A stretch of DNA of 19,819 nt from JAAFHN01 sp031421855 (GCA_031421855.1 JANOPN010000110.1:1-19819); one strand, 5' to 3'; positions 1 to 6,669 are shown, numbered from the stretch's first letter. A program made the numbers and translations. Notes: generated from the letters alone by a model not told the origin.

Positions 1-47
1 ACACAGCCGACATCGATAGCGCTGATGCCCATGACGGCTTTTGCCAT
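1..47 (-). CDS. Possible 5' end of an unrecognised gene, cut by the window edge
   Basis: Reading leftward from an ATG at 47-45 gives 15 open codons (MAKAVMGISAIDVGC) that run off the window. An AAAGG sequence lies about 10 nt before the ATG, and a promoter-like pair sits at a sensible distance upstream (see 99-127). I do not recognise the protein from so few residues. The same bases are also open on the plus strand up to a TGA at 97-99, so a plus-strand gene ending there cannot be excluded. The call rests only on the start codon, the ribosome-binding-like sequence and the promoter-like spacing. Confidence 0.3.
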   Translation of the reverse strand, partial: MAKAVMGISAIDVGC

Positions 48-98
48 TTTTGACGAACCTTTCGGACAAACAGTGAGTGCAGCAGAGAGTCATGCCTG

Positions 99-127
99 AG
101 CATACATCGTGCTACTGAAATAATCAA
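99..127 (-). promoter_or_regulatory. Possible sigma70-type promoter facing left
   Basis: On the minus strand TTGATT (127-122) and TATGCT (104-99) are separated by exactly 17 nt, each matching the consensus hexamer at four of six positions. Transcription would begin near 92 and leave a leader of about 45 nt before the ATG at 47. This is a pattern match only. Confidence 0.3.
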
Positions 128-145
128 TACCTAATGAGCAATCCC

Positions 146-198
146 TAAAATCAGCCCTTGGTCACCGAATTCATTGAGTTTGTTGCTATCAATATTGA
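146..198. repeat. Dispersed repeat, copy 1 (partner at 16831-16883)
   Basis: Bases 146-189 match 16831-16874 at 38 of 44 positions without gaps. The core (154-189 against 16839-16874) matches at 32 of 36, and a weaker match continues to about 198. This copy overlaps the stop codon and final codons of the DUF3025 gene; the other lies just past the end of mtgA. Both have the same orientation and both lie at the 3' end of a minus-strand gene. I find no third copy in the window and no match to a repeat class I know. Confidence 0.7.
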
Positions 199-1026
199 TG
201 ATCGAGTCGGACGAAATACGTGCTGATCATCGTAAAACTGCGGATCGGCATTCTCGACCCACCAATTGGGAATACCGAGCACCGGCAGCGGTTGGAACAG
301 GCTTTTGGGCGTGGTCAATGCCGAGTTCAAGCACGCACAGATTGACAAATCCACCGAACGGATCGCATCTTCTTTGGCCGACTGGCGATTGATGACCTGC
401 CCAGCGAGAACGTGGGCGACCATTGATTTGCGTGGGTTGACCAGTTTTTCAAGCAGGGCGTGACCGAACAGCACGATTCGGGTCTGCGACTGCCACCAAC
501 TTCGATGCGCAACCAAGGCTGTCGCCCAGTCGTGTCGGCGAAGCGCTTGCCAAACGAGTTGCGCCGTTTGATCGGACGGGTCAAGGTCGAAAAACGCACC
601 ATTTTCGTCAAAGACCGTGATCGCGTCGCGCAAGGTTCCGCGAGACGCGTTGATGCCCGACGCTTCGATCGCATGAGCTTGCAGGCGATTGAGCAGGCGC
701 TTGGTGTCAGGAAAGCGAATCCAAGCCAAGCCATTGAAAAAGTCGTGCAAATTGCTACGGGTGGGGCACTGGCCGGTGTCAAAGATGAACTGCTCGTAAG
801 CCACGTCGCGGGGCAATGCGGATTGAGGGACAAATGTGACTATTTGGGCGCAGGGAACCTGCGTGGCATGCAAATTCAGGGCATCAAACAAGGTGTCGCC
901 TAGCTGAACACGGGCCGATAGCGGCTCTCCGATGTCTCGCCACCCGTCTAGCCAAGGGGCTTGCCAGTCGATTGATCGCAACGCACCGTCAAGGGCGTCG
1001 CTAACCTCGCTCAAATCATGCGCCAC
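151..1026 (-). CDS. DUF3025 domain-containing protein
   Basis: The protein has 291 residues and reads as the proteobacterial DUF3025 family, whose biochemical role is unknown. Family-like segments include FVPQSALPRDVAYEQFIFDT (about 65-84), an HDFFNGLAWIRFPDTK stretch (about 94-109) and the closing PLPVLGIPNWW...FYDD..VFRP block. It starts at a GTG (1026-1024) and overlaps the end of pyrC by 16 bp, so it is co-transcribed and probably translationally coupled with pyrC. No signal peptide or membrane segment is visible, which suggests a cytoplasmic protein. The roughly 13-16 residues after VFRP are beyond the family core as I know it and are encoded by the dispersed repeat at 146-198. The family call is firm and the function is unknown. 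Confidence 0.85.
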   Translation of the reverse strand: MAHDLSEVSDALDGALRSIDWQAPWLDGWRDIGEPLSARVQLGDTLFDALNLHATQVPCAQIVTFVPQSALPRDVAYEQFIFDTGQCPTRSNLHDFFNGLAWIRFPDTKRLLNRLQAHAIEASGINASRGTLRDAITVFDENGAFFDLDPSDQTAQLVWQALRRHDWATALVAHRSWWQSQTRIVLFGHALLEKLVNPRKSMVAHVLAGQVINRQSAKEDAIRSVDLSICACLNSALTTPKSLFQPLPVLGIPNWWVENADPQFYDDQHVFRPTRSSILIATNSMNSVTKG

Positions 1027-2081
1027 GGCAGCGTCTCGCCGCCACCCAGGGGTTTGAGCGTCGCATCGCCGAATGGCAGGGTCTGCGGAACGAGTTGACT
1101 CTCGCGCTTGAGCGTGATGTTCCCAGCGTTGACGGGCAAGCCGTAAAAAGCAGGGCCGTTTCGCGAGGCAAAGGCCTCTAAGCGACCCAGGGCCCCGGCT
1201 TCGTCAAAAGCTTGGGCATAGAGCTCGATAGCGCTATACGCGGTGTAGCAGCCAGCGCCGCAAACGCCGGCTTCCTTGAGGGCGGAGGCGTGAGGCGCAC
1301 TGTCGGTGCCCAAAAAGAAACGGTCAGACGCTGATGTTGCCGCGTCAATCAAGGCTTGGCGGTGCAACTCGCGTTTCAAGACAGGCAAGCAATAAAAATG
1401 CGGGCGCAGCCCCGAGCCGCTGCCGCCAGTGAATAGGGCGTTGCGGTTGTACAGCAGGTGGTGGGCGGTTATGGTCGCAGCGGTGGGTCCATCGGCTTGA
1501 GCCACGTAGGTGGCCGCTTCGCGGGTGGTGATGTGTTCAAACACGACCTTAAGCTCGGGCAAGTCGCGCCGCAGAGGTTGCATGACGGTGTCGATGAAGA
1601 CGGCTTCGCGATCAAACACGTCAATGTGCGAGTCGGTGACCTCGCCGTGGACCAGCAGCAGCAAGCCCTCGCGCTGCATGGCCTCCAGAGTGCGGTAAGT
1701 TTTGCGAACATCGGATACACCGGCATCGCTGTTGGTCGTTGCACCGGCAGGATAGAGCTTGAGCGCCTTGACACCCGCATCACGCGCGCGCTTGATTTCG
1801 TCGGGCGGCGTGTTGTCGGTGAGGTACAGCGTCATGATCGGCTCAAAAACCGCATCGGCACCAACCGCAGCTCGAATGCGCGCCTTGTAGGCAATTGCCT
1901 GCTCGGTTGTGGTGATGGGCGGGCGCAGATTGGGCATGATCACTGCACGAGCAAACTGGCGGGCGGTGTGAGCGGCGACCGCTTTCAGCGCTTCGCCGTC
2001 TCGCAGGTGCACGTGCCAATCATCCGGGCGAATGAGCGTGATTTCTTGGAGCGGTTCTGGGTTTGTCTTGTCTTGGTTCAT
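1011..2081 (-). CDS. pyrC: Dihydroorotase (PyrC, class II)
   Basis: This zinc enzyme cyclises carbamoyl-aspartate to dihydroorotate in de novo pyrimidine synthesis, in the cytoplasm. The 356-residue length is close to E. coli PyrC (about 348). The metal and active-site residues are present: H23 and H25 in HVHLRDG, the lysine expected to be carboxylated at K108 in ALKLYPAGATTNS, H145 in VHGE, H183 in FEHITT and D260 in GTDSAPH. The ATG at 2081 is the only reasonable start, because a stop lies a few codons upstream and the RPDDWHVHLRDG motif begins at residue 18. No Shine-Dalgarno sequence is obvious before it. The gene sits 16 bp from a MITE-like element that must hold or displace its promoter, and it overlaps the DUF3025 gene downstream. 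Confidence 0.97.
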   Translation of the reverse strand: MNQDKTNPEPLQEITLIRPDDWHVHLRDGEALKAVAAHTARQFARAVIMPNLRPPITTTEQAIAYKARIRAAVGADAVFEPIMTLYLTDNTPPDEIKRARDAGVKALKLYPAGATTNSDAGVSDVRKTYRTLEAMQREGLLLLVHGEVTDSHIDVFDREAVFIDTVMQPLRRDLPELKVVFEHITTREAATYVAQADGPTAATITAHHLLYNRNALFTGGSGSGLRPHFYCLPVLKRELHRQALIDAATSASDRFFLGTDSAPHASALKEAGVCGAGCYTAYSAIELYAQAFDEAGALGRLEAFASRNGPAFYGLPVNAGNITLKRESQLVPQTLPFGDATLKPLGGGETLPWRMI

Positions 2082-2097
2082 GCGGGCTAGATTTTAT

Positions 2098-2202
2098 GTG
2101 GACTTGCACAGAAACCGCCCCAGCGGCGTTGCAGCGCCTCGCCGTGCCGTTCGAATTGCGTTTGTGGCAGCACCTTGCTGGGACACTTTTGCGTAAGTCC
2201 TA
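2098..2202. mobile_element. MITE-like palindromic element upstream of pyrC
   Basis: The left arm (2098-2138) and the reverse complement of the right arm (2202-2166) align along almost their whole length. Both begin with a GGACTT core, continue through similar A-rich bases and then share CCCAGC and a GC-rich end, with a few mismatches and small gaps. The two arms, roughly 37-41 bp each, enclose about 27 bp. There is no transposase; the only open frame (2094-2234, minus) is short and follows the palindrome. From memory, conceptual translations of closely similar DNA recur in intergenic regions of Comamonadaceae genomes, which would fit a dispersed non-autonomous element; I cannot verify that here. 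It could also act as an RNA hairpin or a bidirectional transcription barrier. Confidence 0.5.
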
Positions 2203-2215
2203 TTTGCGTCAGTCC
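2186..2215. repeat. Tandem 15-bp repeat at the right end of the MITE-like element
   Basis: On the minus strand GGACTGACGCAAATA (2215-2201) is followed directly by GGACTTACGCAAAAG (2200-2186), identical at 12 of 15 positions. The inner unit is the outer end of the right arm of the inverted repeat, so the element's end appears to have been duplicated in tandem. Confidence 0.6.
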
Positions 2216-2235
2216 AGTCTGTGCGACTCGCCATG

Positions 2236-2267
2236 AAAAATGCCGCAGAGCATTGCGCTGCGGCATT
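2236..2267 (-). terminator. Rho-independent terminator of the glt operon
   Basis: A perfect 10-bp stem (2239-2248 paired with 2258-2267, arm CTGCGGCATT) encloses a 9-nt loop. On the minus strand the descending arm runs straight into a T-tract (complement of 2236-2240). It lies 26 bp past the gltL stop codon and faces the right way to end that operon. Confidence 0.9.
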
Positions 2268-2293
2268 GATGAGACGCCTCAGTTTGAGTGAGA

Positions 2294-3031
2294 TCAGTGC
2301 GCCAAAATCTTGTTGAGGAAGTCTTTGGTGCGAGGTTGGCGGTTTTCGGGGTGGTTGAAGAATTCGTCTTTGCTGCAATCTTCCAAAATTTTGCCACCCA
2401 CGTCGATGAAGATCACTCGGTTGGCTACTTTGCGAGCAAAGCCCATCTCGTGGGTCACCACCATCATGGTCATGCCTTCTTTGGCCAAGCTCACCATCAC
2501 GTCGAGCACCTCGCCGACCATTTCAGGGTCAAGTGCCGAGGTCGGCTCATCGAACAACATGACGATGGGGTCCATTGACAACGACCGAGCGATGGCCACG
2601 CGCTGCTGCTGCCCGCCAGACAACTGACCGGGGAATTTGTCTTTGTGGGCCATCAGGCCAACGCGTTCCAGGTATTTCAAGCCTCGGGCGTGTGCGTCGT
2701 CAGGGCTGCGACCCAGCACCTTGACCTGAGCGATGGTCAGGTTTTCGGTCACGCTGAGGTGCGGAAACAGCTCAAAATGTTGAAAAACCATTCCGACCCG
2801 GCTGCGCAGCTTAGGCAAGTTTGTTTTTGGATCATGAATGGCGGTTCCGTCAACCCAAATTTCACCCTTTTGAACGGGCTCGAGCGCGTTCACGGTCTTA
2901 ATCAGCGTCGATTTTCCCGAGCCCGAAGGACCGCAGATCACGACAACTTCGCCCTTTTTGATGCTGGTTGAGCAGTCGTTCAGCACCTGAATCGGGCCGT
3001 ACCATTTGGAAATGTTTTTGATTTCAATCAT
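2294..3031 (-). CDS. gltL: Glutamate/aspartate-type ABC transporter ATPase (GltL)
   Basis: This cytoplasmic ATPase powers a polar amino-acid importer. The protein has 245 residues from MIEIKNISKWYG, near E. coli GltL (241). Visible motifs are Walker A GPSGSGKS (34-41), the Q-loop in MVFQHFELFPH (81-91), signature LSGGQQQR (137-144), Walker B with D161-E162, and the switch histidine H194. The frame stays open upstream to 3115, but the start at 3031 fits the family N-terminus and has GGAG 8 nt before the ATG. It is the last gene of the glt operon, 23 bp after gltK, and is followed by a strong terminator. The exact amino acid transported cannot be read from the ATPase. Confidence 0.95.
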   Translation of the reverse strand: MIEIKNISKWYGPIQVLNDCSTSIKKGEVVVICGPSGSGKSTLIKTVNALEPVQKGEIWVDGTAIHDPKTNLPKLRSRVGMVFQHFELFPHLSVTENLTIAQVKVLGRSPDDAHARGLKYLERVGLMAHKDKFPGQLSGGQQQRVAIARSLSMDPIVMLFDEPTSALDPEMVGEVLDVMVSLAKEGMTMMVVTHEMGFARKVANRVIFIDVGGKILEDCSKDEFFNHPENRQPRTKDFLNKILAH

Positions 3032-3054
3032 GGGGGTTTCTCCGGGCCTTGGGT

Positions 3055-3723
3055 TTAGCGAATGATTTGAACTTTGAGCTGAATGCGTCGCACGATCAGC
3101 GACAAACCCAGGCACATGAAGAAGTACACGACGGCTGCTAGCAAGTAGGCCTCGATGGGGCGGCCCAAGTTCTTGCCAGCGATTTCAAAGCCTTTCAGCA
3201 TGTCGTAGGCGCCGATGGCGTAAACAAGCGAGGTGTCTTGAAACAAAATGATCGTCTGTGTCAAAAACACCGGGAGCATGTTGCGAAATGCCTGTGGCAG
3301 CACCACCAAACGCATGTTTTGGTTGTAGCTCATCCCCAAAGACTCGCCCGCGTGCACTTGGCCTCGAGGGATGGACTGAATGCCAGCGCGAACAATCTCA
3401 GAAAAATACGCTGCTTCAAATGCCACAAACGTGATCACCGCGCTCAATTCTGCCCCGATGGGTCGCCCTATTGCAAATGGAATCAGCAAAAAGAACCACA
3501 AAAGCACCATCACCAACGGCACCGAGCGCATCGTGTTCACATAGAACACCGCAGGCATTTCAAGGTATTTTTTGCCCGACAGGCGCATCAACGCAAGTAA
3601 GGTGCCTAGCACCACGCCGCCGATGGTCGCGACGACGGTGAGCCAAATGCTGAAGTAAAAGCCCTTGAGCACAAACGGCCCAATGACTGACCAGTTGAAG
3701 AATGAGAGGTCAAGATTGCCCAT
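3055..3723 (-). CDS. gltK: Amino-acid ABC transporter permease (GltK)
   Basis: This inner-membrane permease of the HisM/GltK type forms the channel with GltJ. From MGNLDLSFFNW it has 222 residues (E. coli GltK about 224). Several hydrophobic segments are visible, and the EAA loop that contacts the ATPase reads IQSIPRGQVHAGESLGMS in the second half. The longer open frame begins at 3795, but that extension overlaps gltJ and is not membrane-like. The ATG at 3723 has GGGAG six nt upstream and fits the family. It follows the gltJ stop by 13 bp, within one transcript. Confidence 0.95.
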   Translation of the reverse strand: MGNLDLSFFNWSVIGPFVLKGFYFSIWLTVVATIGGVVLGTLLALMRLSGKKYLEMPAVFYVNTMRSVPLVMVLLWFFLLIPFAIGRPIGAELSAVITFVAFEAAYFSEIVRAGIQSIPRGQVHAGESLGMSYNQNMRLVVLPQAFRNMLPVFLTQTIILFQDTSLVYAIGAYDMLKGFEIAGKNLGRPIEAYLLAAVVYFFMCLGLSLIVRRIQLKVQIIR

Positions 3724-3736
3724 GAGATGCTCCCGT

Positions 3737-4492
3737 TCAGTGTCCGCCCATGCCGCCAGCGGCAACAAAGCCGGGCACACGTGCGCGTTTTTCAATGTAG
3801 GCCATGACGCGGTTGATGCTGAACGCAGAAATCGCGTAGAGAATACTCACCGCCAAATACATGGTGATTGGCGCACCGGTTTCCTCGCCTGACTGGCGGG
3901 CGAAAAAGGTCAATTCAGCGATGGACACAGCGAAGGCGACCGATGAGTTTTTAACGATGTTCATCGACTCGGATGTCAGCGGCGGTATGACGATGCGCAG
4001 CGCCATGGGCAGCAACACATATCGATAAGTTTGCAAAGTCGTGAATCCGACGGCCATGCCAGCATATCGCTGACCGCGCGGCAGGGCTTGAATGCCGGAG
4101 CGAACCTGTTCACTGATGCGTGCCGACGTGAAACAACCAAGAGCCAACATCACCAAGAGCCAAGAGGGCACGTCTTTGAGTGCCGGAAAAATTGCTGGCA
4201 CAACAAAGTACCATAAGAAAATTTGCACAAGCAGCGGGATGTTGCGAAATAATTCGGTCCAAGCGTTGCCAAGCCGCACCAGCCACGGGTTGTCAGGAAG
4301 GGTTCGAATGGTGCCCACGATAAGGCCAGCAACCATCGCAACCACCAGCGCGCCAGCGGCGACCATGAGGGTCCAGCCCCAAGCGCTGAGAATCCAGTTA
4401 AGGTAAGTTTGGTCGCCGCCTTTGCCGAAACATCCGGCGATCATTTCGCCTGATGTTGTCTCTTTGCAAAATATCTGCAGGTCGATTGCCAT
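3737..4492 (-). CDS. gltJ: Amino-acid ABC transporter permease (GltJ)
   Basis: This is the second inner-membrane permease subunit, 251 residues (E. coli GltJ about 246). A soluble N-terminus of some 35 residues with two cysteines (FCKET...AGCFGKGGDQTYLNW, as in the GltJ branch) precedes the membrane segments. The EAA loop is SGIQALPRGQRYAGMAVGFT in the middle of the protein. The ATG at 4492 has AAGGA about six nt before it. The gene lies 117 bp after gltI across an attenuator-like hairpin and 13 bp before gltK. The N-terminus supports glutamate/aspartate over other polar amino acids, but this is family inference. Confidence 0.95.
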   Translation of the reverse strand: MAIDLQIFCKETTSGEMIAGCFGKGGDQTYLNWILSAWGWTLMVAAGALVVAMVAGLIVGTIRTLPDNPWLVRLGNAWTELFRNIPLLVQIFLWYFVVPAIFPALKDVPSWLLVMLALGCFTSARISEQVRSGIQALPRGQRYAGMAVGFTTLQTYRYVLLPMALRIVIPPLTSESMNIVKNSSVAFAVSIAELTFFARQSGEETGAPITMYLAVSILYAISAFSINRVMAYIEKRARVPGFVAAGGMGGH

Positions 4493-4547
4493 TGAGTTCC
4501 TTGCTTCAAACCGCCGTCAGGGCATGCGGACGTTTTAACACCGCACA

Positions 4548-4591
4548 GACCAAAACGAAACCCCCGCTACAAACCATGCAGCAGGGGTTTC
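4548..4591 (-). terminator. Attenuator-like hairpin between gltI and gltJ
   Basis: GAAACCCC (4557-4564) pairs with GGGGTTTC (4584-4591), and after one mismatch GCT pairs with AGC, giving about 11 pairs around an 11-nt loop. On the minus strand the stem is followed by GTTTTGG, a weak T-rich run. It sits 18 bp after the gltI stop. A partial terminator or mRNA 3'-end protector here would let the binding protein be made in excess over the membrane parts, as is known for many importer operons. Confidence 0.65.
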
Positions 4592-4609
4592 CCGAGTTAC
4601 GCCATTGAA

Positions 4610-5500
4610 TTACTTCTTAGCGTAATCTTCCATCGGCTTGTCGTTTGGATTAGCCCAAGCAGCCTTGGTGCTCTCAGACACGGGCAAACCCACTCGGCTG
4701 TTCTTGGGTGGAATGGGTTGCATGAACCATTTGTCCCAAGTTTTGGCCATGTCGCCAGATTTGATCATCGACGCAATGGTCTCATTGCCAATTTTCTTCA
4801 AAGCAGCGTCGTCTTTGCGAACCATGATCGCGATCGGCTCAACCGACAAAACTTCGCCAACGATTTTGAAGTCGGCTGGGGTTTTGGCATTGGCGATGTT
4901 GCCAGCCAAAATCGCGCCGTCCATCACGAACGCGTCAGCGCGGCCGGACTCGAGCAACAAGAAGCTGTCAGCGTGGTCTTTACCGAAAACTTCCTTGAAG
5001 TCAACGCCAGTGGCGCGCTCGTTTTTGCGCAGCGTCTGCACCGAAGTGGTGCCAGTGGTTGTTGCGACGTTCTTGCCATTCAACTGGGCAATTGCATTGA
5101 TGTTTGAATTGGCCTTAACAGCGAAACGCACCTCTTCGACAAAAGTGGTGTTCAGAAACGCGACGTCTTTTTGACGGGTTGCGTTGTTGGTGGTCGAGCC
5201 GCACTCGATGTCAACCGTGCCGTTTTGCAGCAGTGGGATGCGGTTTTGTGAGGTCACGGCTTGGTATTTGACATCCAGCTTCTTGCCGGCGGCCTTTTCA
5301 ACTGCAGCAAGAATTCGTTGACAAACTTCAACGTGGTAGCCGACGTACTTGCCATCGCCCAAGGTGTAAGACAAGGAGCCAGACGACTCGCGCACGCCCA
5401 TGGTTATTGAGCCAGAGGCTTTGATTTTGTCCATTGTGTCGGCGTGCGAAACAAAGGCCATGCAGGCCAGAGCGGCTGCGGTCAGGAGTTGCTTTTTCAT
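4610..5500 (-). CDS. gltI: Glutamate/aspartate periplasmic binding protein (GltI)
   Basis: This is the periplasmic solute-binding protein (SBP family 3) that delivers ligand to GltJK. It has 296 residues with a signal peptide ending at SHA20, cleaved before DTMDKI. Strong resemblance to E. coli GltI is visible in GVRESS (34-40), SQNRIPLLQNGT (84-95), ECGSTTNN (99-106), the GTT run (150-152), KDHADSF (174-180) and ESGRADAFVMD (184-194). R37, H176 and D194 correspond to positions I recall as ligand contacts in the enteric protein. The C-terminal IPPKN motif is also typical. The Shine-Dalgarno is weak (GGA about 6-8 nt upstream). It is the first gene of the operon proper; a 152-bp spacer separates it from the paralogue upstream. 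Confidence 0.93.
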   Translation of the reverse strand: MKKQLLTAAALACMAFVSHADTMDKIKASGSITMGVRESSGSLSYTLGDGKYVGYHVEVCQRILAAVEKAAGKKLDVKYQAVTSQNRIPLLQNGTVDIECGSTTNNATRQKDVAFLNTTFVEEVRFAVKANSNINAIAQLNGKNVATTTGTTSVQTLRKNERATGVDFKEVFGKDHADSFLLLESGRADAFVMDGAILAGNIANAKTPADFKIVGEVLSVEPIAIMVRKDDAALKKIGNETIASMIKSGDMAKTWDKWFMQPIPPKNSRVGLPVSESTKAAWANPNDKPMEDYAKK

Positions 5501-5652
5501 GGGAGATCCATTGATGTTAAGGAGACGAAAACGAAAACTAAACTAGGCGAAAACTAAAACAGGCTTTTGTGCGGGTCGTTGAAGTAGCTGTGTTGAAGAC
5601 AACGCAATTTTAGGTAGTTGGTTCATCGGGAAACTACCAGTTACCCGGCCAA
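5501..5652. other. Spacer with direct repeats upstream of gltI
   Basis: The 152-bp spacer contains no credible gene. CGAAAACTAAA occurs at 5532-5542 and again at 5548-5558, a 16-bp period just upstream of gltI, within an A-rich stretch (T-rich on the gltI sense strand). This could be an operator or the gltI promoter region. A 7-bp stem (5613-5619 with 5632-5638) near the end of the preceding gene lacks a real T-tract and is a poor terminator, so readthrough from the upstream binding-protein gene is plausible. Confidence 0.4.
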
Positions 5653-6537
5653 TTAAAAGGGAACTTGGTCGCTTGGGTACTTCCAAAGATCCCGCAGCAG
5701 CATGCCCATCGGCATGTTCATGCTGACGTTGTTGGGCTCCACCGGTTTGGTAAACCAGCGGTCATACATCGCGTAGATCTCACGCGAATTCACCAACCTT
5801 TTCATCTCATCGTCAACGGTGCGTTTGAACTCCGCGTCGCCCTTGGGGAGCATGATGGAAAGCGGCTCTACGGTGAGCGCTTTGCCGATGACCTTAAACA
5901 ATTTGGGTTGCGGGCGACTTGCGATTAGCCCAATCAAGACAGCTTCATCAAGGGCAATCGCATCGGTTTCACCGCGTTCCAACATTCGAAATGCGCTGAC
6001 ATCGTCGTTGATATCCGTGACTGTTAGCTTCAGCAGCCGCTCACCGTTGATTCGGCGAACTTCCTTGGCGGCGGTCGTTCCTGAAACTGTGACCATGCGC
6101 TTGCCTTGAAGCCCACCGACCTCGGACGCCGGGTTTGCGCTCAAAACCGCGTAACGCACGCCTGTGACGTAATGCGGGACGGTGAACGCAACCGTTTTGC
6201 GCCGTTCGGCGCTATTGGGCGTCACGCCGCACTCGAGATCGGCTTTGCCTTGCTCGATGAGCGGAACACGGGTTTTGACGCTCGACAAAACAAATGACGC
6301 GCTGAGTTCTTTGAGTTTGAGTTTGGACTTGACGGCATCAGCCAGCTTGGCGCAGATGTCCATCGCATAGCCGATGGGCTTGTTTTCAGGATCCAAATAC
6401 GAGAACGGCATGAAGTCTTCAGCGTGGGCAATGTTGATCTTGCCGGTCGCGCGAATGCGATCAAGTACAGGCGACTGTGCCCATGAGTGGACACAAAAGC
6501 CAATAGTCAACGTGGCAGCAGTGAGTTGACGAATCAT
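5653..6537 (-). CDS. Second GltI-like amino-acid binding protein, no permease of its own
   Basis: This is a family 3 periplasmic binding protein of 294 residues with a signal peptide ending near SWA20 (mature QSPVLDR). It aligns with the neighbouring GltI over its full length: KTRVPLIEQGKADLECG, VSGTT, RGETDAIALD and the VEPNN tail in place of IPPKN. The start at 6537 has GGAG 7 nt upstream; the frame is open to 6570 but the extension is not signal-like. Two aligned ligand-pocket positions differ from GltI: R37 becomes A39 and H176 becomes D179, while the following Asp (D197) is kept. It lies upstream of gltI in the same direction. I infer that it feeds GltJKL with another substrate; a sensory or scavenging role is also possible. 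Confidence 0.88.
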   Translation of the reverse strand: MIRQLTAATLTIGFCVHSWAQSPVLDRIRATGKINIAHAEDFMPFSYLDPENKPIGYAMDICAKLADAVKSKLKLKELSASFVLSSVKTRVPLIEQGKADLECGVTPNSAERRKTVAFTVPHYVTGVRYAVLSANPASEVGGLQGKRMVTVSGTTAAKEVRRINGERLLKLTVTDINDDVSAFRMLERGETDAIALDEAVLIGLIASRPQPKLFKVIGKALTVEPLSIMLPKGDAEFKRTVDDEMKRLVNSREIYAMYDRWFTKPVEPNNVSMNMPMGMLLRDLWKYPSDQVPF

Positions 6538-6566
6538 GATGGATCTCCTAGGTGGCCTGTGGTGAA

Positions 6567-6579
6567 GCATGAAACATGC
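6567..6579. promoter_or_regulatory. Perfect palindrome, candidate operator
   Basis: GCATGAAACATGC has 5-bp arms around AAA. It ends 30 bp upstream of the second binding-protein start, at promoter or leader distance, and is read the same on both strands apart from the centre. No factor is assigned; a role as a repressor site is inference from position. Confidence 0.35.
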
Positions 6580-6669
6580 CAGTCAAGCCCAATCATGACG
6601 AACGAAATGTGGTGCATCTACAGGGACAACCCGAAAGGGTGTGTTGAATGGTTTCAGTGATTTCAGTTG

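Noticed and set aside
146..198. The dispersed repeat as a CRISPR repeat or phage attachment site
   Set aside because: There are only two copies 16.7 kb apart, no spacers, no cas or integrase genes, and the DNA between them is ordinary chromosomal operons.
460..903. 147-codon plus-strand open frame inside the DUF3025 gene
   Set aside because: It is antisense to a recognised family member, with no recognisable domain or start signal.
2094..2234. Small minus-strand open frame (46 codons from the ATG at 2234) between the glt terminator and pyrC
   Set aside because: It runs through the inverted-repeat element, has no Shine-Dalgarno, starts at the base of the terminator and has a random-looking, Arg-rich composition. 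I read it as a by-product of the palindrome.
5613..5638. 7-bp inverted repeat downstream of the second binding-protein gene as a terminator
   Set aside because: The stem is short and AT-rich, the loop is 12 nt and no T-run follows on the minus strand.
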